DNA of 64,000 nucleotides from Diphasiastrum complanatum (GCA_029204225.1 CM055098.1:47617939-47681938); one strand, 5' to 3'; counted from the stretch's first letter, positions 31,525 to 44,244 are shown. The notes: generated by a model not told the origin, from the sequence alone. A program made the numbers and translations.

Positions 31525-34500
31525 ATGACCACTCCTCAGGGACCTGATCAACCCCAGGAGAGAGGCTTCGACGAACTTGAAACAGAAGCCTTGGCTTACA
31601 GAAAAGGGAAGGAACCCATGGAAGTAGAAGAACAGGAACAGTTCGCCGAAGAACTCGACGAACTGGTTACCAAGGAGCAGTTCCTCCAATTGGTAACAGA
31701 AGTGGATGAACTGAAGCTGGCATTAGCCAATTTCAAGTCCAGTGTGGACGACTCGTTCGCTGAACTCAAAAACTTGATTTTGAGCTCCGCGAAAGGAAGC
31801 CTTCCCTCCACTTCTCAGTTATCCCCTTCTCCACTTCCATCAGTTTCGGGTGAGACTTTACGGTCTCACCCCAGTGTTTTTAAAGATTTAAAGCCTCCTA
31901 CTTTTAATGGGGAAGAGAAGGATAGAAATGCAGATATTCTACAAACCTTCCTCAGCAAATGGAAGAACATTCATGCTCTTAAACAGACCCCTGACCATTT
32001 GCAAGCAATTGAGGCCAGTCTTTCTTTAGGGCCTATGGCCTATAAGTGGTGGTTAAATCTCCAGGAGACTGGGCAGACTCCCCGGTCATGGAAAGCTTTT
32101 GAAGAAGCTTTCCTAAGAGAATTTCTACCAGAGAATGAACTTGATAGAGCCTGGGAAGCCTGGGAAAGATTAGTAATGGACAAGTCCCTCATCCAATATA
32201 TCTCGCAGTATCAAGAGGCAATTTTAAAGATTAAAAATATGGATGACTATCAAAAAATCAGGGGATTTGTCCGTGGCCTCAAAGATGAATATAAAGTAGA
32301 GGTCCAGAGAAACTCGCCTACTACCCTTGAGCAAGCTCTCAGATATGCTCAAATCTATGATGATTCAGTGGGTAGGAAGAGAGCGAGACAGCAACCACTT
32401 TCTGAGCAGCTTCCTCAGAAAGACTTTCAATTTAAAAAGAAATTTTTAAAAAGAAAGAAAGAAGATAAATTTAAAGGTGAAGCTCCTCAGAAACGCCCTT
32501 CACACATACAGCCCTTAAAACCAGATGATTTTGAGAAAGCCAAACAAGAACGTTTGTGCTTTGTGTGTATGGGCAAGGGACACACAGTCAGACAGTGTCC
32601 CAAGGGGCCTTTCACTAAAAAAGATAAAAAACAAGTTCATCTTGTTCAGACTGTATGTTTCCCCAGTGACTCGGCAGCTTCCGAGATCAAAGTGTATCAT
32701 GAAGATCATGAACACTGTTGCCAGCTGACCTCTGCAATGCTAGCGAGACCCTTCAGCTTTGGGCCGCATGACCTAGTACGTATGCATGGGAAAGTTGGTA
32801 ACCAGTCAGTAAGAGTCATGGTTGATGATGGGGCAACCCATAATTTCATCAACCACACCCTGGTTAAAAAGCTTAAACTACCAGAAGTACCTAGTCAGCA
32901 TAGGTACATAGTTTCATTAGCTAAGGGTGAAGATAAAAAAATATGGGAAACTATGGTAAGTAAGTTAAATCTTGGTATTCAGGGGTACCAAGATCAAATA
33001 AACTTTCAGATAATGCACCTGGATCGAACAGACATTGTTCTCGGGAGAGATTGGCTCTACAGTTTAGGACCTTCCCTCCACAGAAACTATCAGGAGAACA
33101 CCCTCAGCTTTCAGTATAAAGGCCGAGAGATCCAGTTGCATGGGGAGCATGATGTTCCCAACAGCCCTATGGTCTGCAGTTCAGAGCTCTGTCAGCTAAT
33201 CGGAGACGAAGACCATCAGGTATTCTTATGTGACTTTCAGTTTATTCCTGAAGTTTCTATTTCCAGTTCTATTCAGCAGAAAATCAGTAAATTAGAAACT
33301 TTATTGTCTAAATTTAAAGATGTTTTTCCTGAAGATTTGCCACATGGTTTACCACCTAGCAGAGAGGTAGATCATGTAATAAACCTAGTACCAGGTACAG
33401 CACCTGTTTCTAAACCTCCATATCGGGTCAGCCGAACAGAGGATGAAGAAATAACTAGGCAGTTAACAGACTATCTTGGGAAAGGCCAAATTCAGACCAG
33501 TAGTTCGCCATGGGCCTCACCAGTCCTATTGGTGAAAAAGAAAGAGGGGTCTATGCGTCTTTGCGTAGATTACAGAGCCCTCAATAAAGTCACAATTAAG
33601 AATAAATACCCTATGCCTCGGGCAGACGAGTTGTTTGATCAACTCGACGGGGCTAAGTTTTTCAGTAAAATAGACCTTAGATCGGGATATCATCAAGTCC
33701 GTATAGAATCGGAAGATGTCTCGAAAACAGCTTTTAGGACTCGTCACGGTCATTATGAGTTTAAGGTGATGCCATTTGGGCTCACAAATGCTCCAGCTAC
33801 CTTTATGACCTTGATGAACAGTGTCCTCAGACCATACTTGGGTAAGTTTGTGGTCGTATTTTTAGATGACATCCTCGTCTACAGCAAAACGAGGAAGGAG
33901 CATCTAAAACACCTCAGAAAGGTGTTTCGACTGCTTAGAAAGCATAAGCTTTATGCTAAACAATCCAAGTGTGAATTCTTCGTTGAAGAAGTAGCATATT
34001 TGGGTCACATTATCTCTTCAGATGGGATTAAGATGGACCCAAATAAGGTTAAAGCCATACTCAGTTGGCTGAGACCTCAGAATATTTTGGAACTTCAAAT
34101 CTTTCTTGGTCTGGCGGGATATTACAGACGATTTGTCAAGGAATATGCTCAGATAGCAGTTCCTATGACAAATCTCCTTAAGGGGAAGGGAAAGGAGTTC
34201 ATTTGGGAGTCCGCACAACAGGAGAGCTTTGATGCTCTCAAAACAGCCTTAGCTACAGCACCAGTTTTAAAGGTCGTCGACCCCAATCAGCCATTTGTGG
34301 TCGAAACAGATGCTAGCGACTTTGCAGTAGGTGCTGTGCTAACTCAGGGTGGACGACCAGTTGCCTTCGAGAGTAAAAAACTCGAGCCAGCACAGACTAG
34401 GTATAGTGCCTATGAAAAGGAACTCTTTTCTATAGTCCATGCCCTTAAGACTTGGAGGCATTATTTGTATGGTGCCAACTTTGAGGTCCTGACAGACCAT

Positions 34501-36303
34501 GAGAGTCTCAGATACCTTTGCAATCAACCTGAGCTTAGAGGTCGGAAAGCTCGTTGGGCAGAGTTGATGCAAGAGTTTGACATGTCTATCAGATATAGGC
34601 GTGGAAAATTCAATACAGTAGCAGATGCCCTTAGCAGAATGCCTATGATAAACGAGCTGAGTTTTACTCAGATTCGTAATGAGTTACTCGAGTCCTTGAG
34701 AGGGAAATGCCAGCATGATGCATTCTTCTCTATTATCTGGAACTCAGTCCAGAACAGACAGTTACAGACTCCAGAACCAGTTCCCGGGGCTGGTGCCAGT
34801 TCATCCAAGAATACGGCAGCTTCCGTTGAGGATGATGATGAGTCCGAGTATACGTCGTCAGATGACGTTGAGGATTCTGAGCCTGTATTACCCAAGCAAA
34901 CCCCAGTGGTTGAGGGTCAGTTGACTCAAGGATTCAAATGGAAACAGTATTCCATTCAGGATGAGTACTTGCTCTATAGAGATAGAGTATGTGTCCCCAA
35001 TTCAGAGGATTATAGGCAGCAGGTCCTATATGAATGTCATGACAATCCTAGCGCGGGACACCCAGGCATACAGAAGACCTATGAGCTTCTTCGTAGGCAA
35101 TTTTTCTGGCCCAGTATGAAAAAGGACGTCCACCAGTATGTAACCAGTTGCCAGAAATGTCAAGTAAATAAAGCAGAGCGTTTAAAGGCAGGAGGGTTGT
35201 TGCATCCCTTAGAAATACCAGCTGGTAAATGGGAGAGTATCTCCATGGATTTTATAGTAGGCCTGCCTAAAACCCAAAAGGGTAATGACGCTATATGGGT
35301 CACAGTTGACCGTCTGACCAAAATGGCTCATTTTATTCCGACCAAAACAACCGTTAGAGCTCCAGAGTTAGCGAGGTTGTTTGTAGACGGGCTATTTAAA
35401 TTGTACGGTCTACCTTCCGGCATAGTCAGCGACCGGGACAGTAAGTTTACTGGAAATTTTTGGAAGACAGTATTCCATCATCTCCATACTAAACTTAATA
35501 TGAGTACCACTGACCATCCACAGACGGACGGTCAAACAGAAAGGGTAAATCAAGTGCTGGAGGATATGCTTCGTGCATACGTCAGCAAGAGGCAGACTAA
35601 TTGGGAGGAGTATCTCTCAATATTAGAGTTTGCTTACAACAGTACCAAACATTCAGCTACGGGATACAGCCCATTTATGCTGATGTACGGTTTTCAGCCA
35701 CGCTCACCCACAGCTGTAGGGTTTAAACAAGAAAAAGTTGAAGCAGCCAGAAACTTTTTAGAAGACCTAAACCAGATGATAGAACATGCTAAGCGTAGCA
35801 TTAGACAATCCCAGGATCGAGCCAGGCATTATGCAGATCCACACAGACGGGATGTGCAGTTCTCCACTGGTGAGAAAGTCTACTTGAGAGTCCCAGTTGA
35901 CTCTAAAACCCTCAAATCAGGAGTGTGTGCTAAGTTGTCTCCAAGGTATTGTGGTCCCTTTACCATCAGTAGGAGACTAGGCGAGGTCACCTATGAACTA
36001 GAACTCCCACACAGCAGTAAGGTTTTTCCAGTTTTTCATGTAAGTCAGTTACGAAAAGCCTTAACCAGATCAGATAATCTGGTAGGGGACAATGTTCTAG
36101 TTCTCCCATTGGATCCTCAACAACCTCCACATGAACCAGAGGAAATTCTTGATAGTAGAGAGACGCAGACTCGTCATACTCTATACCGAGAATATCTGGT
36201 TAAGTGGAATGATCAACCTGTTGAGAATGCCACTTGGGAAAGAGGCAGCGTCCTTCGCAAGATTTTTCCAGACTTTGTCTTAGAGGACCAAGACGGTTCT
36301 TAA
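31525..36303 (+). CDS. Ty3/gypsy gag-pol polyprotein with chromodomain, intact (1592 aa)
   Basis: One open frame encodes the whole replication machinery of an LTR retrotransposon. In order: gag capsid region (about residues 100-280); zinc knuckle [14 protein letters not shown] (about 345-358); aspartic protease with [11 protein letters not shown] (about 430); reverse transcriptase with [13 protein letters not shown] and [12 protein letters not shown] (about 715-785); RNase H starting [15 protein letters not shown] (about 925); integrase with an HHCC zinc-binding region ([19 protein letters not shown]...CQKC, about 1175-1215), the D-D-E core in [16 protein letters not shown] and [13 protein letters not shown]; a GPY/F-like [10 protein letters not shown]; and a C-terminal chromodomain ([16 protein letters not shown]), which in chromoviruses steers integration to marked chromatin. 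No stop or frameshift. Flanked by nearly identical LTRs, a primer site and a polypurine tract, it may be autonomous. Confidence 0.95.
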   Translation: MTTPQGPDQPQERGFDELETEALAYRKGKEPMEVEEQEQFAEELDELVTKEQFLQLVTEVDELKLALANFKSSVDDSFAELKNLILSSAKGSLPSTSQLSPSPLPSVSGETLRSHPSVFKDLKPPTFNGEEKDRNADILQTFLSKWKNIHALKQTPDHLQAIEASLSLGPMAYKWWLNLQETGQTPRSWKAFEEAFLREFLPENELDRAWEAWERLVMDKSLIQYISQYQEAILKIKNMDDYQKIRGFVRGLKDEYKVEVQRNSPTTLEQALRYAQIYDDSVGRKRARQQPLSEQLPQKDFQFKKKFLKRKKEDKFKGEAPQKRPSHIQPLKPDDFEKAKQERLCFVCMGKGHTVRQCPKGPFTKKDKKQVHLVQTVCFPSDSAASEIKVYHEDHEHCCQLTSAMLARPFSFGPHDLVRMHGKVGNQSVRVMVDDGATHNFINHTLVKKLKLPEVPSQHRYIVSLAKGEDKKIWETMVSKLNLGIQGYQDQINFQIMHLDRTDIVLGRDWLYSLGPSLHRNYQENTLSFQYKGREIQLHGEHDVPNSPMVCSSELCQLIGDEDHQVFLCDFQFIPEVSISSSIQQKISKLETLLSKFKDVFPEDLPHGLPPSREVDHVINLVPGTAPVSKPPYRVSRTEDEEITRQLTDYLGKGQIQTSSSPWASPVLLVKKKEGSMRLCVDYRALNKVTIKNKYPMPRADELFDQLDGAKFFSKIDLRSGYHQVRIESEDVSKTAFRTRHGHYEFKVMPFGLTNAPATFMTLMNSVLRPYLGKFVVVFLDDILVYSKTRKEHLKHLRKVFRLLRKHKLYAKQSKCEFFVEEVAYLGHIISSDGIKMDPNKVKAILSWLRPQNILELQIFLGLAGYYRRFVKEYAQIAVPMTNLLKGKGKEFIWESAQQESFDALKTALATAPVLKVVDPNQPFVVETDASDFAVGAVLTQGGRPVAFESKKLEPAQTRYSAYEKELFSIVHALKTWRHYLYGANFEVLTDHESLRYLCNQPELRGRKARWAELMQEFDMSIRYRRGKFNTVADALSRMPMINELSFTQIRNELLESLRGKCQHDAFFSIIWNSVQNRQLQTPEPVPGAGASSSKNTAASVEDDDESEYTSSDDVEDSEPVLPKQTPVVEGQLTQGFKWKQYSIQDEYLLYRDRVCVPNSEDYRQQVLYECHDNPSAGHPGIQKTYELLRRQFFWPSMKKDVHQYVTSCQKCQVNKAERLKAGGLLHPLEIPAGKWESISMDFIVGLPKTQKGNDAIWVTVDRLTKMAHFIPTKTTVRAPELARLFVDGLFKLYGLPSGIVSDRDSKFTGNFWKTVFHHLHTKLNMSTTDHPQTDGQTERVNQVLEDMLRAYVSKRQTNWEEYLSILEFAYNSTKHSATGYSPFMLMYGFQPRSPTAVGFKQEKVEAARNFLEDLNQMIEHAKRSIRQSQDRARHYADPHRRDVQFSTGEKVYLRVPVDSKTLKSGVCAKLSPRYCGPFTISRRLGEVTYELELPHSSKVFPVFHVSQLRKALTRSDNLVGDNVLVLPLDPQQPPHEPEEILDSRETQTRHTLYREYLVKWNDQPVENATWERGSVLRKIFPDFVLEDQDGS

Positions 36304-36314
36304 GGGGGAGGGAG
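36302..36314 (+). other. polypurine tract of the gypsy element
   Basis: AAGGGGGAGGGAG directly precedes the 3' LTR and overlaps the gag-pol stop codon region. It serves as primer for plus-strand DNA. Confidence 0.9.
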
Positions 36315-36672
36315 TGTTACGAGCTCGTAACCAGTGCCGAACCCTAGAGAACACAGATAGGTCAGATACCACAGTCAGGGTCGTGTCCAGCGTACATGAC
36401 CAACAGGGCAAGACAGTGTGAGTAGTGTGCCCCAGCACGGTCCATAGCCATGGCGGGCCTAACACAGCCTAGGGACCCTGTCAGCAGGATAGGGCCCCCA
36501 GTTGGGTCCCGACGTGCAGTCGGCCACGTCAGTGCCACGTGGCCGACACTTGGCAGTAGCATGCTACCAGTCCTCACACTGGGCTAGGAGGGGCTTACTC
36601 GATATCAGGGAGTAGGCAAGGTTGGGTGGATCAGTTAGTGTTTGCCCTACTGTGGTGTTAGGATCTATTACA
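36315..36672 (+). repeat. 3' LTR of the Ty3/gypsy element (358 bp)
   Basis: Same length and text as 30272-30629 except for three bases. One change turns the TATA-like CTATATC of the 5' LTR into CGATATC. The hairpin copy lies at 36519-36547. The sequence after it (11 Cs, then composite repeat F) is unrelated to the hAT2 text before the 5' LTR, and the 5-bp flank GAGAC is not repeated. Confidence 0.95.
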
Positions 36673-36683
36673 CCCCCCCCCCC

Positions 36684-36812
36684 GAGCAATTCATTATCAG
36701 GGGGTGGACGGCGACTACCTGCCCCCTCCGATTAGAAAAAATGAAAACTGTGCCAAAAAAATCTGCAAAAAACCTACTCACTGCCCATGCTTCCCATAAC
36801 TGAGATGGAGTG
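36684..36812 (+). repeat. composite repeat F, leading segment (copy 2)
   Basis: Matches 12411-12560 over its length (see there). It begins after an 11-C run that abuts the gypsy 3' LTR. Confidence 0.75.
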
Positions 36813-38321
36813 CAAATGGGCTTGAAAGAGCAAACAATTCTAACAGTTTCAACAAGTAGACTATCCCTCACTCTGTCGCTATCTCTCTCTCTCTGGCAAG
36901 AAGAGCTTCCTTAGATTTATACTACCGCATAGTCTTGGCAGATATTTGCTTGTGTTCAAATCCATCTCCTAGTGAACGCCAGACATGAATGCTCACTACA
37001 ATACGTCCCTTATAAATTGTGTATTACCTTATCACCAACCTTGTACTACAGAGTGGGGGCTACAACTCCGTCTTAAGTTTGGAATTCCCCGCAATCTTTG
37101 GGAAAAGTCTCCCAGCAGCCCACTATCATCTCTGGAATGGATGTATCATATGGCTCCCTAGGATCCGATTCATCTTCTATTGTAGCCGTAAGTGCCTTGA
37201 TGCCTTTTTAGCTTGTTTCCTCGTCAACTTTGCCTCTTTTATTATGGTTTCCTAGTACAAAGTTGCTTAAGCGAATTATTTGGTTGTTATTTTCTCTATA
37301 GCATGTATGCCACCAGTGTGTAAGTTCAACTACCGACGGAAGTTCAACTACAACTAAATATCTAGAAATTATAATTGAGATTCAGCATACTCTAGGGTTT
37401 GTGAAAGTCAGTTTGAGCATGTTTTGCAAATAGAACACAATTTGAAAGGCAGTTTTATGGGCTTCGTACTGGTTTAGGGTTTGGGGTTTGCCTTCACTGC
37501 CCATTTCCTGAACTCGGACACCCAAGGAAGCAGCATTCCTATTGGGGCAATGATCAATACCCTTTCATCTGGATATTTGGCCAGGAAGCTTTGCAAGAAA
37601 GCAACCTTCCAATGCATGGAGATGATAGGAGTGGTTGTGTCACCTTTATGTACTCAAGGATTTTGGTTGTAGATATTACTGATGTGTCACAGATGATAGA
37701 TACCTTGGTGTGCTCCCAAGGCTTTGGATGTGATTCGTGGGAAGAATTTTTGGAGAATTATTAATTTTTAAATAAAAATATAATAGATTCGTTTTTTAAA
37801 ATTTTATGTATGTGGAATGTCTTCCTTTTTTGATTGATTTGCACTTAACTAAATGTTGTACCCATACTAATGCATCTTTCACACATTTTTCATAGAGAAT
37901 ATGTGGTTTTACATGTATTCTACACATAGAATGGCTTTACATGTTTGTACGCATAAATAGCTCAAAGTGGCTAGTCTTTTGAAGTTTGCATTGCATGTGA
38001 TTATAAACCAATGTTTAATGGTACCTTTCGAATCGCCTTTTCGAACCGTGTTTGAATCGGGTTTGAATCGGGAAAGAATCGACTTCTCTAGGTTCGAATC
38101 GGCGAATCGGTTTTAGAGTTCCCCCCCCCCCCTCTCCCTTAGTTTCTACCCTTCGATTATGTTCAAAAGAAGTGCTTTCTTAGTATTAATGGGTAACATC
38201 TACATTATAATTCGTGATTAATCGATAGTGAAATTTGAATGCTGACGTGCAACTCCTAAGTCTTGTTACCTAACAATACCTGTCACCTGTGATTTAGAGT
38301 TCTTGATCCATCTGTTGCTCA
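36813..38321 (+). repeat. composite repeat F, remainder of copy 2, and TTCG-word patch
   Basis: 37415-37675 matches one arm of the foldback (CAGTTTGAAAGG-like start, AACTCGGACACCCAAGGAAG, ATGATCAATACCCTTTCATC, TGGCCAGGAAGCTTTGCAAG, ATGGAGATG). Only a single arm is seen here, so no palindrome. GGTTTAGGGTTTGGGGTTTG lies inside it at 37471-37490. 38035-38115 is a TTCGAATCG-word patch, followed by a 12-C run (38121-38132). No gene recognised. Confidence 0.65.
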
Positions 38322-41300
38322 CAGTCTGGACGACTCGTTTGCTGAACTCAAAAACTTGATTTTGAGTTCCGCAAAAGGAAGCCTTCCCTCCACTTCTCAG
38401 TTATCCCCTTCTCCACTCCCATTCGTTTCGGGTGAGACTTTACGGTCTGACCCCAGTGTTTTTAAAGACTTAAAACTTCCTACTTTTAATGGGGAAGAGA
38501 AGGATAGAAATGCAGATATTCTACAAACCTTCCTCAGCAAATGGAAGAACATTCATGCTCTTAAACAGACCCCTGACCATTTGCAAGCTCTTGAGGCCAG
38601 TCTTTCCTTAGGGCCCATGGCCTATAAGTGATGGTTAAATCTCCAGGAGACTGGGCAGACTCCCCGGTCATGGAAAGCTTTTGAAGAAGCTTTCCTAAGA
38701 GAATTTCTACCAGAAAATGAACTTGATAGAGCCTGGGAAGCCCGGGAAAGAACAGTAATGGACAAGTCCCTCATCCAATATATCTCGTAGTATCGAGAAG
38801 CAATTTTAAAGATTAAAAATATGGATGACTATCAGAAAATTAGGGGATTTGTCTGTGGCCTCAAAGATGAATATAAAGTAGAGGTCCAGAGAAACTCGCC
38901 TACTACCCTTGAGCAAGCTCTCAGATATGCTCAAATCTATGATGATTCAGTGGGTAGGAAGAGAGCGAGACAACAACCACTTTCTGAGCAGCCTCCTCAG
39001 AAAGACTTTCAATTTAAAAAGAAATTTTTAAAAAGAAAGAAAGAAGATAAATTTAAAAGTGAAGCTCCTCAGAAACGCCCTTCACTCATACAGCCCTTAA
39101 AACCAGATGATTTTGAGAAAGCCAAACAAGAACGTTTGTGCTTTGTGTGTATGGGCAAGGGACACACAGTCAGACAATGTCCCAAGGGGCCTTTCACTAA
39201 AAAAGATAACAAAGATAAAAAACAAGTTCATCTTGTTCAGACTGTATGTTTCCCCAGTGACTCGCGGGCTTCCGAGATCAAAGTGTATCATGAAGATCAT
39301 GAACACTGTTGCCAGCTGACCTCTGCAATGCTAGCGAGACCCTTCAGCTTTGGGCCGCATGACCTAGTACGTATGCATGGGAAAGTTGGTAACCAGTCAG
39401 TAAGAGTCATGGTTGATGATGGGGCAACCCATAATTTCGTCAACCACACCCTGGTTAAAAAGCTTAAACTACCAGAAGTACCTAGTCAGCATAGGTACAT
39501 AGTTTCATTAGCTAAGGGTGAAGATAAAAAAATATGGGAAACTATGGTAAGTAAGTTAAATCTTGGTATTCAGGGGTACCAAGATCAAATAAACTTTCAG
39601 ATAATGCACCTGGATCGAACAGACATTGTTCTCGGGAGAGATTGGCTCTATAGTTTAGGACCTTCCCTCCACAGAAACTATCAGGAGAACACCCTCAGCT
39701 TTCAGTATAAAGGGCGAGAGATCCAGTTGCATGGGGAGCATGATGTTCCCAACAGCCCTATGGTCTGCAGTTCAGAGCTCTGTCAGCTAATCGGAGACGA
39801 AGACCATCAGGTATTCTTATGTGACTTTCAGTTTATTCCTGAAGTTTCTATTTCCAGTTCTATTCAGCAGAAAATCAGTAAATTAGAAACTTTATTGTCT
39901 AGATTTAAAGATGTTTTTCGAAGATTTACCACATGGTTTACCACCTAGCAGAGAGGTAGATCATGTAATAAACCTAGTACCAGGTATAGCACCTGTTTCT
40001 AAACCTCCGTATCGGGTCAGCCGAACAGAGGATGAAGAAATAACTAGGCAGTTAACAGATTATCTTGGGAAAGGCCAAATTCAAACCAGTAGTTCGCCAT
40101 GGGCCTCACCAGTCCTATTGGTGAAAAAAGAAAGAGGGGTCTATGCGTCTTTGCGTAGATTACAGAGCCCTCAATAAAGTCACAATTAAGAATAAATACC
40201 CTATGCCTCGAGCAGACGAGTTGTTTGATCAACTCGACGGGGATAAGTTTTTTAGTAAAATAGAACTCAGATCGGGATATCATCAAGTCCGTATAAAATC
40301 GGAAGATGTCTCGAAAACAGCTTTTAGGACTCGTCACGGTCATTATGAGTTTAAGGTGATGCCATTTGGGCTCACAAATGCTCCAGCTACCTTTATGACC
40401 TTGATGAACAATGTCCTCAGACCATACTTGGGTAAGTTTGTAGTCGTATTTTTAGATGACATCCTCGTTTACAGCAAAACGAGGAAGAAGCATCTAAAAC
40501 ACCTCAGGAAGGTGTTTCGACTGCTTAGAAAGCATAAGCTCTATGCTAAACAATCCAAGTGTGAATTCTTCGTTGAAGAAGTAGCATATTTGGGTCACAT
40601 TATCTCTTCAGATGGGATTAAGATGGACCCAAATAAGGTTAAAGCCATACTCAGTTGGCTGAGACCTCAGAATATTTTGGAACTTCAAATCTTTCTTGGT
40701 CTGGCGGGATATTATAGACGATTTGTCAAGGAATATGCTCAGATAGCAGTTCCTATGACAAATCTCCTTAAGGGGAAGGGAAAGGAGTTCATTTGGGAGT
40801 CCGCACAGCAGGAGAGCTTTGATGCTCTCAAAAGAGCTTTAGCTACAGCACCAGTTTTAAAGGTCGTCGACCCCAATCAGCCATTTGTGGTCGAAACAGA
40901 TGCTAGCGACTTTGCAGTAGGTGCTGTGCTAACTCAGGGTGGACGACCAGTTGCGTTCGAGAGTAAAAAACTCGAGCCAGCTCAGACTAGGTACAGTGCC
41001 TATGAAAAGGAACTCTTTTCTATAGTCCATGCCCTTAAGACTTGGAGGCATTATTTGTATGGTGCCAACTTTGAGGTCCTGACAGACCATGAGAGTCTCA
41101 GATACCTTTGCAATCAACCTGAGCTTAGAGGTCGGAAAGCTCGTTGGGCAGAGTTGATGCAAGAGTTTGACATGTCTATCAGATATAGGCGTGGAAAATT
41201 CAATACAGTAGCAGATGCCCTTAGCAGAATGCCTATGATAAACGAGCTGAGTTTTACTCAGATTCGTAATGAGTTACTCGAGTCCTTGAGAGGGAAATGC

Positions 41301-42185
41301 CAGCATGATGCATTTTTCTCTATTATCTGGAACTCAGTCCAGAACAGACAGTTACAGACTCCAGAACCAGTTCCCGGGGCTGGTGCCAGTTCATCCAAGA
41401 ATACGGCAGCTTCCGTTGAGGATGATGATGAGTCCGAGTATACGTCATCAGATGACGTTGAGGATTCTGAGCCTGTATCACCCAAGCAAACCCCAGTGGT
41501 TGAGGGTCAGTTGACTCAAGGATTCAAATGGAAACAGTATTCCATTCAGGATGAGTACTTGCTCTATAGAGATAGAGTATGTGTCCCCAATTCAGAGGAT
41601 TATAGGCAGCAAGTCCTATATGAATGTCATGACAATCCTAGCGCAAGACACCCAGGCATACAGAAGACCTATGAGCTTCTTCGTAGGCAATTTTTCTGGC
41701 CCAGTATGAAAAAGGACGTCCACCAGTATGTAACCAGTTGCCAGAAATGTCAAGTAAATAAAGCAGAGCGTTTAAAGGCAGGAGGGTTGTTGCATCCCTT
41801 AGAAATACCAGCTGGTAAATGGGAGAGTATCTCCATGGATTTTATAGTAGGCCTGCCTAAAACCCAAAAGGGTAATGACGCTATATGGGTCACAGTTGAC
41901 CGTCTGACCAAAATGGCTCATTTTATTCCGACCAAAACAACCGTTAGAGCTCCAGAGTTAGCGAGGTTGTTTGTAGACGGGCTATTTAAATTGTACGGTC
42001 TACCTTCCGGCATAGTCAGCGACCGGGACAGTAAGTTTACTGGAAATTTTTGGAGGGCAGTATTCCATCATCTCCATACTAAACTTAATATGAGTACCAC
42101 CGACCATCCACAGACGGACGGTCAAACAGAAAGGGTAAATCAAGTGCTGGAGGATATGCTTCGTGCATACGTCAGCAAGAGGCAG
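38322..42185 (+). pseudogene. internal fragment of the same gypsy gag-pol, no LTRs, four lesions
   Basis: Nearly identical to 31741-35595, from mid-gag to within the integrase (just past the catalytic Glu block, ending ...SKRQ). Lesions: TGA in gag at 38629 (Trp lost), TAG at 38788, a 2-base loss near 39919 before the reverse transcriptase, and a 1-base gain near 40128. It also carries a 9-base in-frame insertion (KKDNKDKK instead of KKDKK) near 39210. Both ends are abrupt and lead into unrelated DNA: no LTR, primer site, GPY/F or chromodomain. It cannot move by itself. It most likely arose from a truncated reverse transcript or capture by another element, and is younger than its damage suggests since identity is high. 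Confidence 0.95.
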
Positions 42186-42780
42186 TCTTTTTATTGTCTA
42201 TTTTGCTCCCCTCACCCCATCCCCCTCCTTTTTTTTCAACTGTGCATTTTTTGGGCCATGGATAAAAGCTTGTGGGTAACGATTTAGGAGTTAAAGCTAG
42301 TGAGTTTGGGCTTGTAGTTAAACATTTCTGAAAATGGCGGGCCAAGATAGGAATTTGAAGGATTGAAAAAAGAAAAAGAAGCAGTTTAAGGTAGTCGAGA
42401 AAATATTTATGTTCATGATTTATGGGTAAAACTTTGGTGATTCAAAATAAATAAGAAAGCCATGTAATAAAGATTATTGGCTAAAGTTTAAAGCACATTG
42501 AAGTGTGTGAAGAAAAGAAAACCTTAACTTCAAACTTCAAGCTTCAAACATTTGAATTTAGAGAAAAGTATTTGAATTTAGTGAGTGGGAGGGAGGAGGT
42601 GGGGAATCTTTTTGGGGCCCACTCCTCAATGCACACAATGTGCAAATGTATGGGGATATGCACTTTCCCCATACATGCATCCTCCTCATCATTTTTAGTT
42701 AGAAAAAGCTCATGCATGGGTGAGGGGAGGAGGATGCATGGGTGCACCCATACACATGCGCAAAAGGGTACATTAGTTTA
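42186..42780. other. no gene recognised
   Basis: AT-rich flank to the right of the gypsy fragment, with a CATGCATGGGTG.. near-repeat around 42660-42760. No supported coding frame. Confidence 0.4.
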
Positions 42781-43122
42781 AATATATATATAGATATATA
42801 TATATCATAGATCCAGCGGTACCAGGATTTGCGGATCCCGGTACCGCGGATCCATATTGATCCGCGGTACCATAATATATATATCATAGGATCCGCGGGA
42901 CCATATATGGTACCGCGCTACCATATCGGTCGGCGGTACCAAAAAAAAGAAAAAAAAAAATTTTTTGCGAAAATAACACAGGAATTTTTTTTTTTATATT
43001 ATGGTACCGCCCTGGTACCGCGGATCCCAGGGCGGTACCGTACCGGCGGTACCACTGTTATGGTACCGCCGGTACCATACCAATGGTACCACGGGGTACT
43101 ATGATATATATATATATTTTTA

Positions 43123-43153
<31 letters not shown>

Positions 43154-43165
43154 TATATTTATTGT
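42781..43165. repeat. GGTACC-word elements K3 and K4 with (TA)n
   Basis: K3 (about 42808-42945) opens CATAGATCCAGCGGTACCAG and continues with GGTACCGCGGATCC words; it resembles K6 at 43430. K4 (43000-43110) is the close inverted relative of K1 and ends GGTACTATGA into (TA)n. TA runs lie at 42782-42806, 42875-42887, 43105-43117 and 43119-43159. Confidence 0.8.
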
Positions 43166-43320
43166 ATTTTAGTGGGCAATATGGGTATCAGCTTGAAGCT
43201 GTTGACGAGAGCAATCCATTTCTAAATTTATAGCTAAAACAATATCTTTTGGCTTTTTTTGGGCAGGTACAGCATTAAAGAATATTAGGAAAAAATTAAA
43301 AATATATATATATATATATA
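43166..43320 (+). repeat. dispersed repeat R-GGGCAAT, copy 2 (short)
   Basis: TAGTGGGCAATATGGGTATC then AGCTTGAAGCTGTTGACGAG matches 43557-43605 almost exactly; the inverse is at 44025-44075. It lies between two (TA)n-linked K elements. Confidence 0.75.
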
Positions 43321-43500
43321 TTCTGGTACCGCCCTGGTACCGCATTCTACAAGGCGGCACCATAATGGCGGTACCACCATTATGGTACCGGCGGTACCAC
43401 AAGGAACTATGATATATATATATATATATCATAGATCCAGCGGTACCAGGAGCGCAGATCCCGGTACCGGATCCATACTGATCTGCGGTACCATAATATA
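43321..43500. repeat. GGTACC-word elements K5 and K6 with (TA)n
   Basis: K5 (43322-43412) has CTGGTACCGCCCTGGTACCG and TAATGGCGGTACCACCATTA, ending GGAACTATGATATATA. K6 (43430-43495) repeats K3 (CATAGATCCAGCGGTACCAG). They are separated by a (TA)n run at 43411-43428. Confidence 0.8.
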
Positions 43501-43555
43501 TAATTATTTTTTTATGATATTCTTTTTGATTTTTAAAAAAAATAAAATAAAATCA

Positions 43556-43860
43556 AGTGGGCAATATGGGTATCAGCTTGAAGCTGTTGACGAGAGCAGT
43601 GCATTTATGCAAGTTGCCGGTTCTGATGAGAGCGAACAGCCAAAGGACCAAGGGGATGCAAAACACCAAAAAGTGTGTTTTCGCTCAAGGAGTCGGAAGG
43701 CCAAATCATGAAGAGGTCATACCGTCGGGCTTGTCCCCCAAACCCCTCGCCGGGGGGCTACAGCCCCCCAGACCCCCCGTTTCTACCGCCCCCCGAACCC
43801 CCCAAGACTTGTTGCTATATAGAAACTGTAATCTAGCCATCTCATAACCATCATGGTCTC
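43556..43860 (+). repeat. dispersed repeat R-GGGCAAT, copy 3, with a GC-rich hairpin stretch
   Basis: Opens AAGTGGGCAATATGGGTATC. At 43725-43805 it has GCCGGGGGGCTACAGCCCCC and further C-runs, much like GGGGCAGCGCCCCCCC in the 53070-53400 copy. Both copies thus share a 5' word and a downstream G/C hairpin, which supports one element family. No coding frame. Confidence 0.65.
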
Positions 43861-43984
43861 ACAATAGACCCTATACTAACAACCGTGCTCAGTGATGGCT
43901 TCTCCTCATAACGGGGGCCTTACAGATCTGAGCTCACGGTTAACTAGTGACTACTAAACTGAGAGGTGCATTATTTAGTCGTCT

Positions 43985-44075
43985 AACACATTTTGTAGCT
44001 GAAAGCACCGACAACCTGCATAAATGCACTGCTCTCGTCAAGAGCTGTAAGCTGATACCTATATTGCCTACTAAA
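43985..44075 (-). repeat. dispersed repeat R-GGGCAAT, copy 4 (inverted)
   Basis: Reverse complement of 43557-43640: CAACCTGCATAAATGCACTG, CTCTCGTCAA and ATACCTATATTGCC are shared. Confidence 0.75.
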
Positions 44076-44132
44076 AAAAAAAAATTTAAAAAAAACATAA
44101 AAAAAAAAAAAATTAAAAATTAAAAAATTAAA

Positions 44133-44240
44133 AAATGGTGCTGCCCTAGTACCACGGATTTTTGGGCGGCACCATAATGGCGGTACCACCATTATGGTAC
44201 CGCGGTACCATAATGGTGGTACCACGTGCCACTATGATAT
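44133..44240 (+). repeat. GGTACC-word element K7
   Basis: GGTGCTGCCCTAGTACCACG, GGCGGCACCATAATGGCGGT, ACCATTATGGTACCGCGGTA and the close GTGCCACTATGATATATA match K5 and K4. It abuts GGACGC-word copy G4 across (TA)n. Confidence 0.8.
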
Positions 44241-44244
44241 ATAT

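Noticed and set aside
36280-36577. Second copy of that LTR frame as a gene downstream of gag-pol
   Set aside because: Same reason; it lies within the 3' LTR.
43725-43805. GC-rich stretch as an rRNA or tRNA fragment
   Set aside because: No rRNA or tRNA core motifs; a similar G/C hairpin recurs in the dispersed repeat near 53100.
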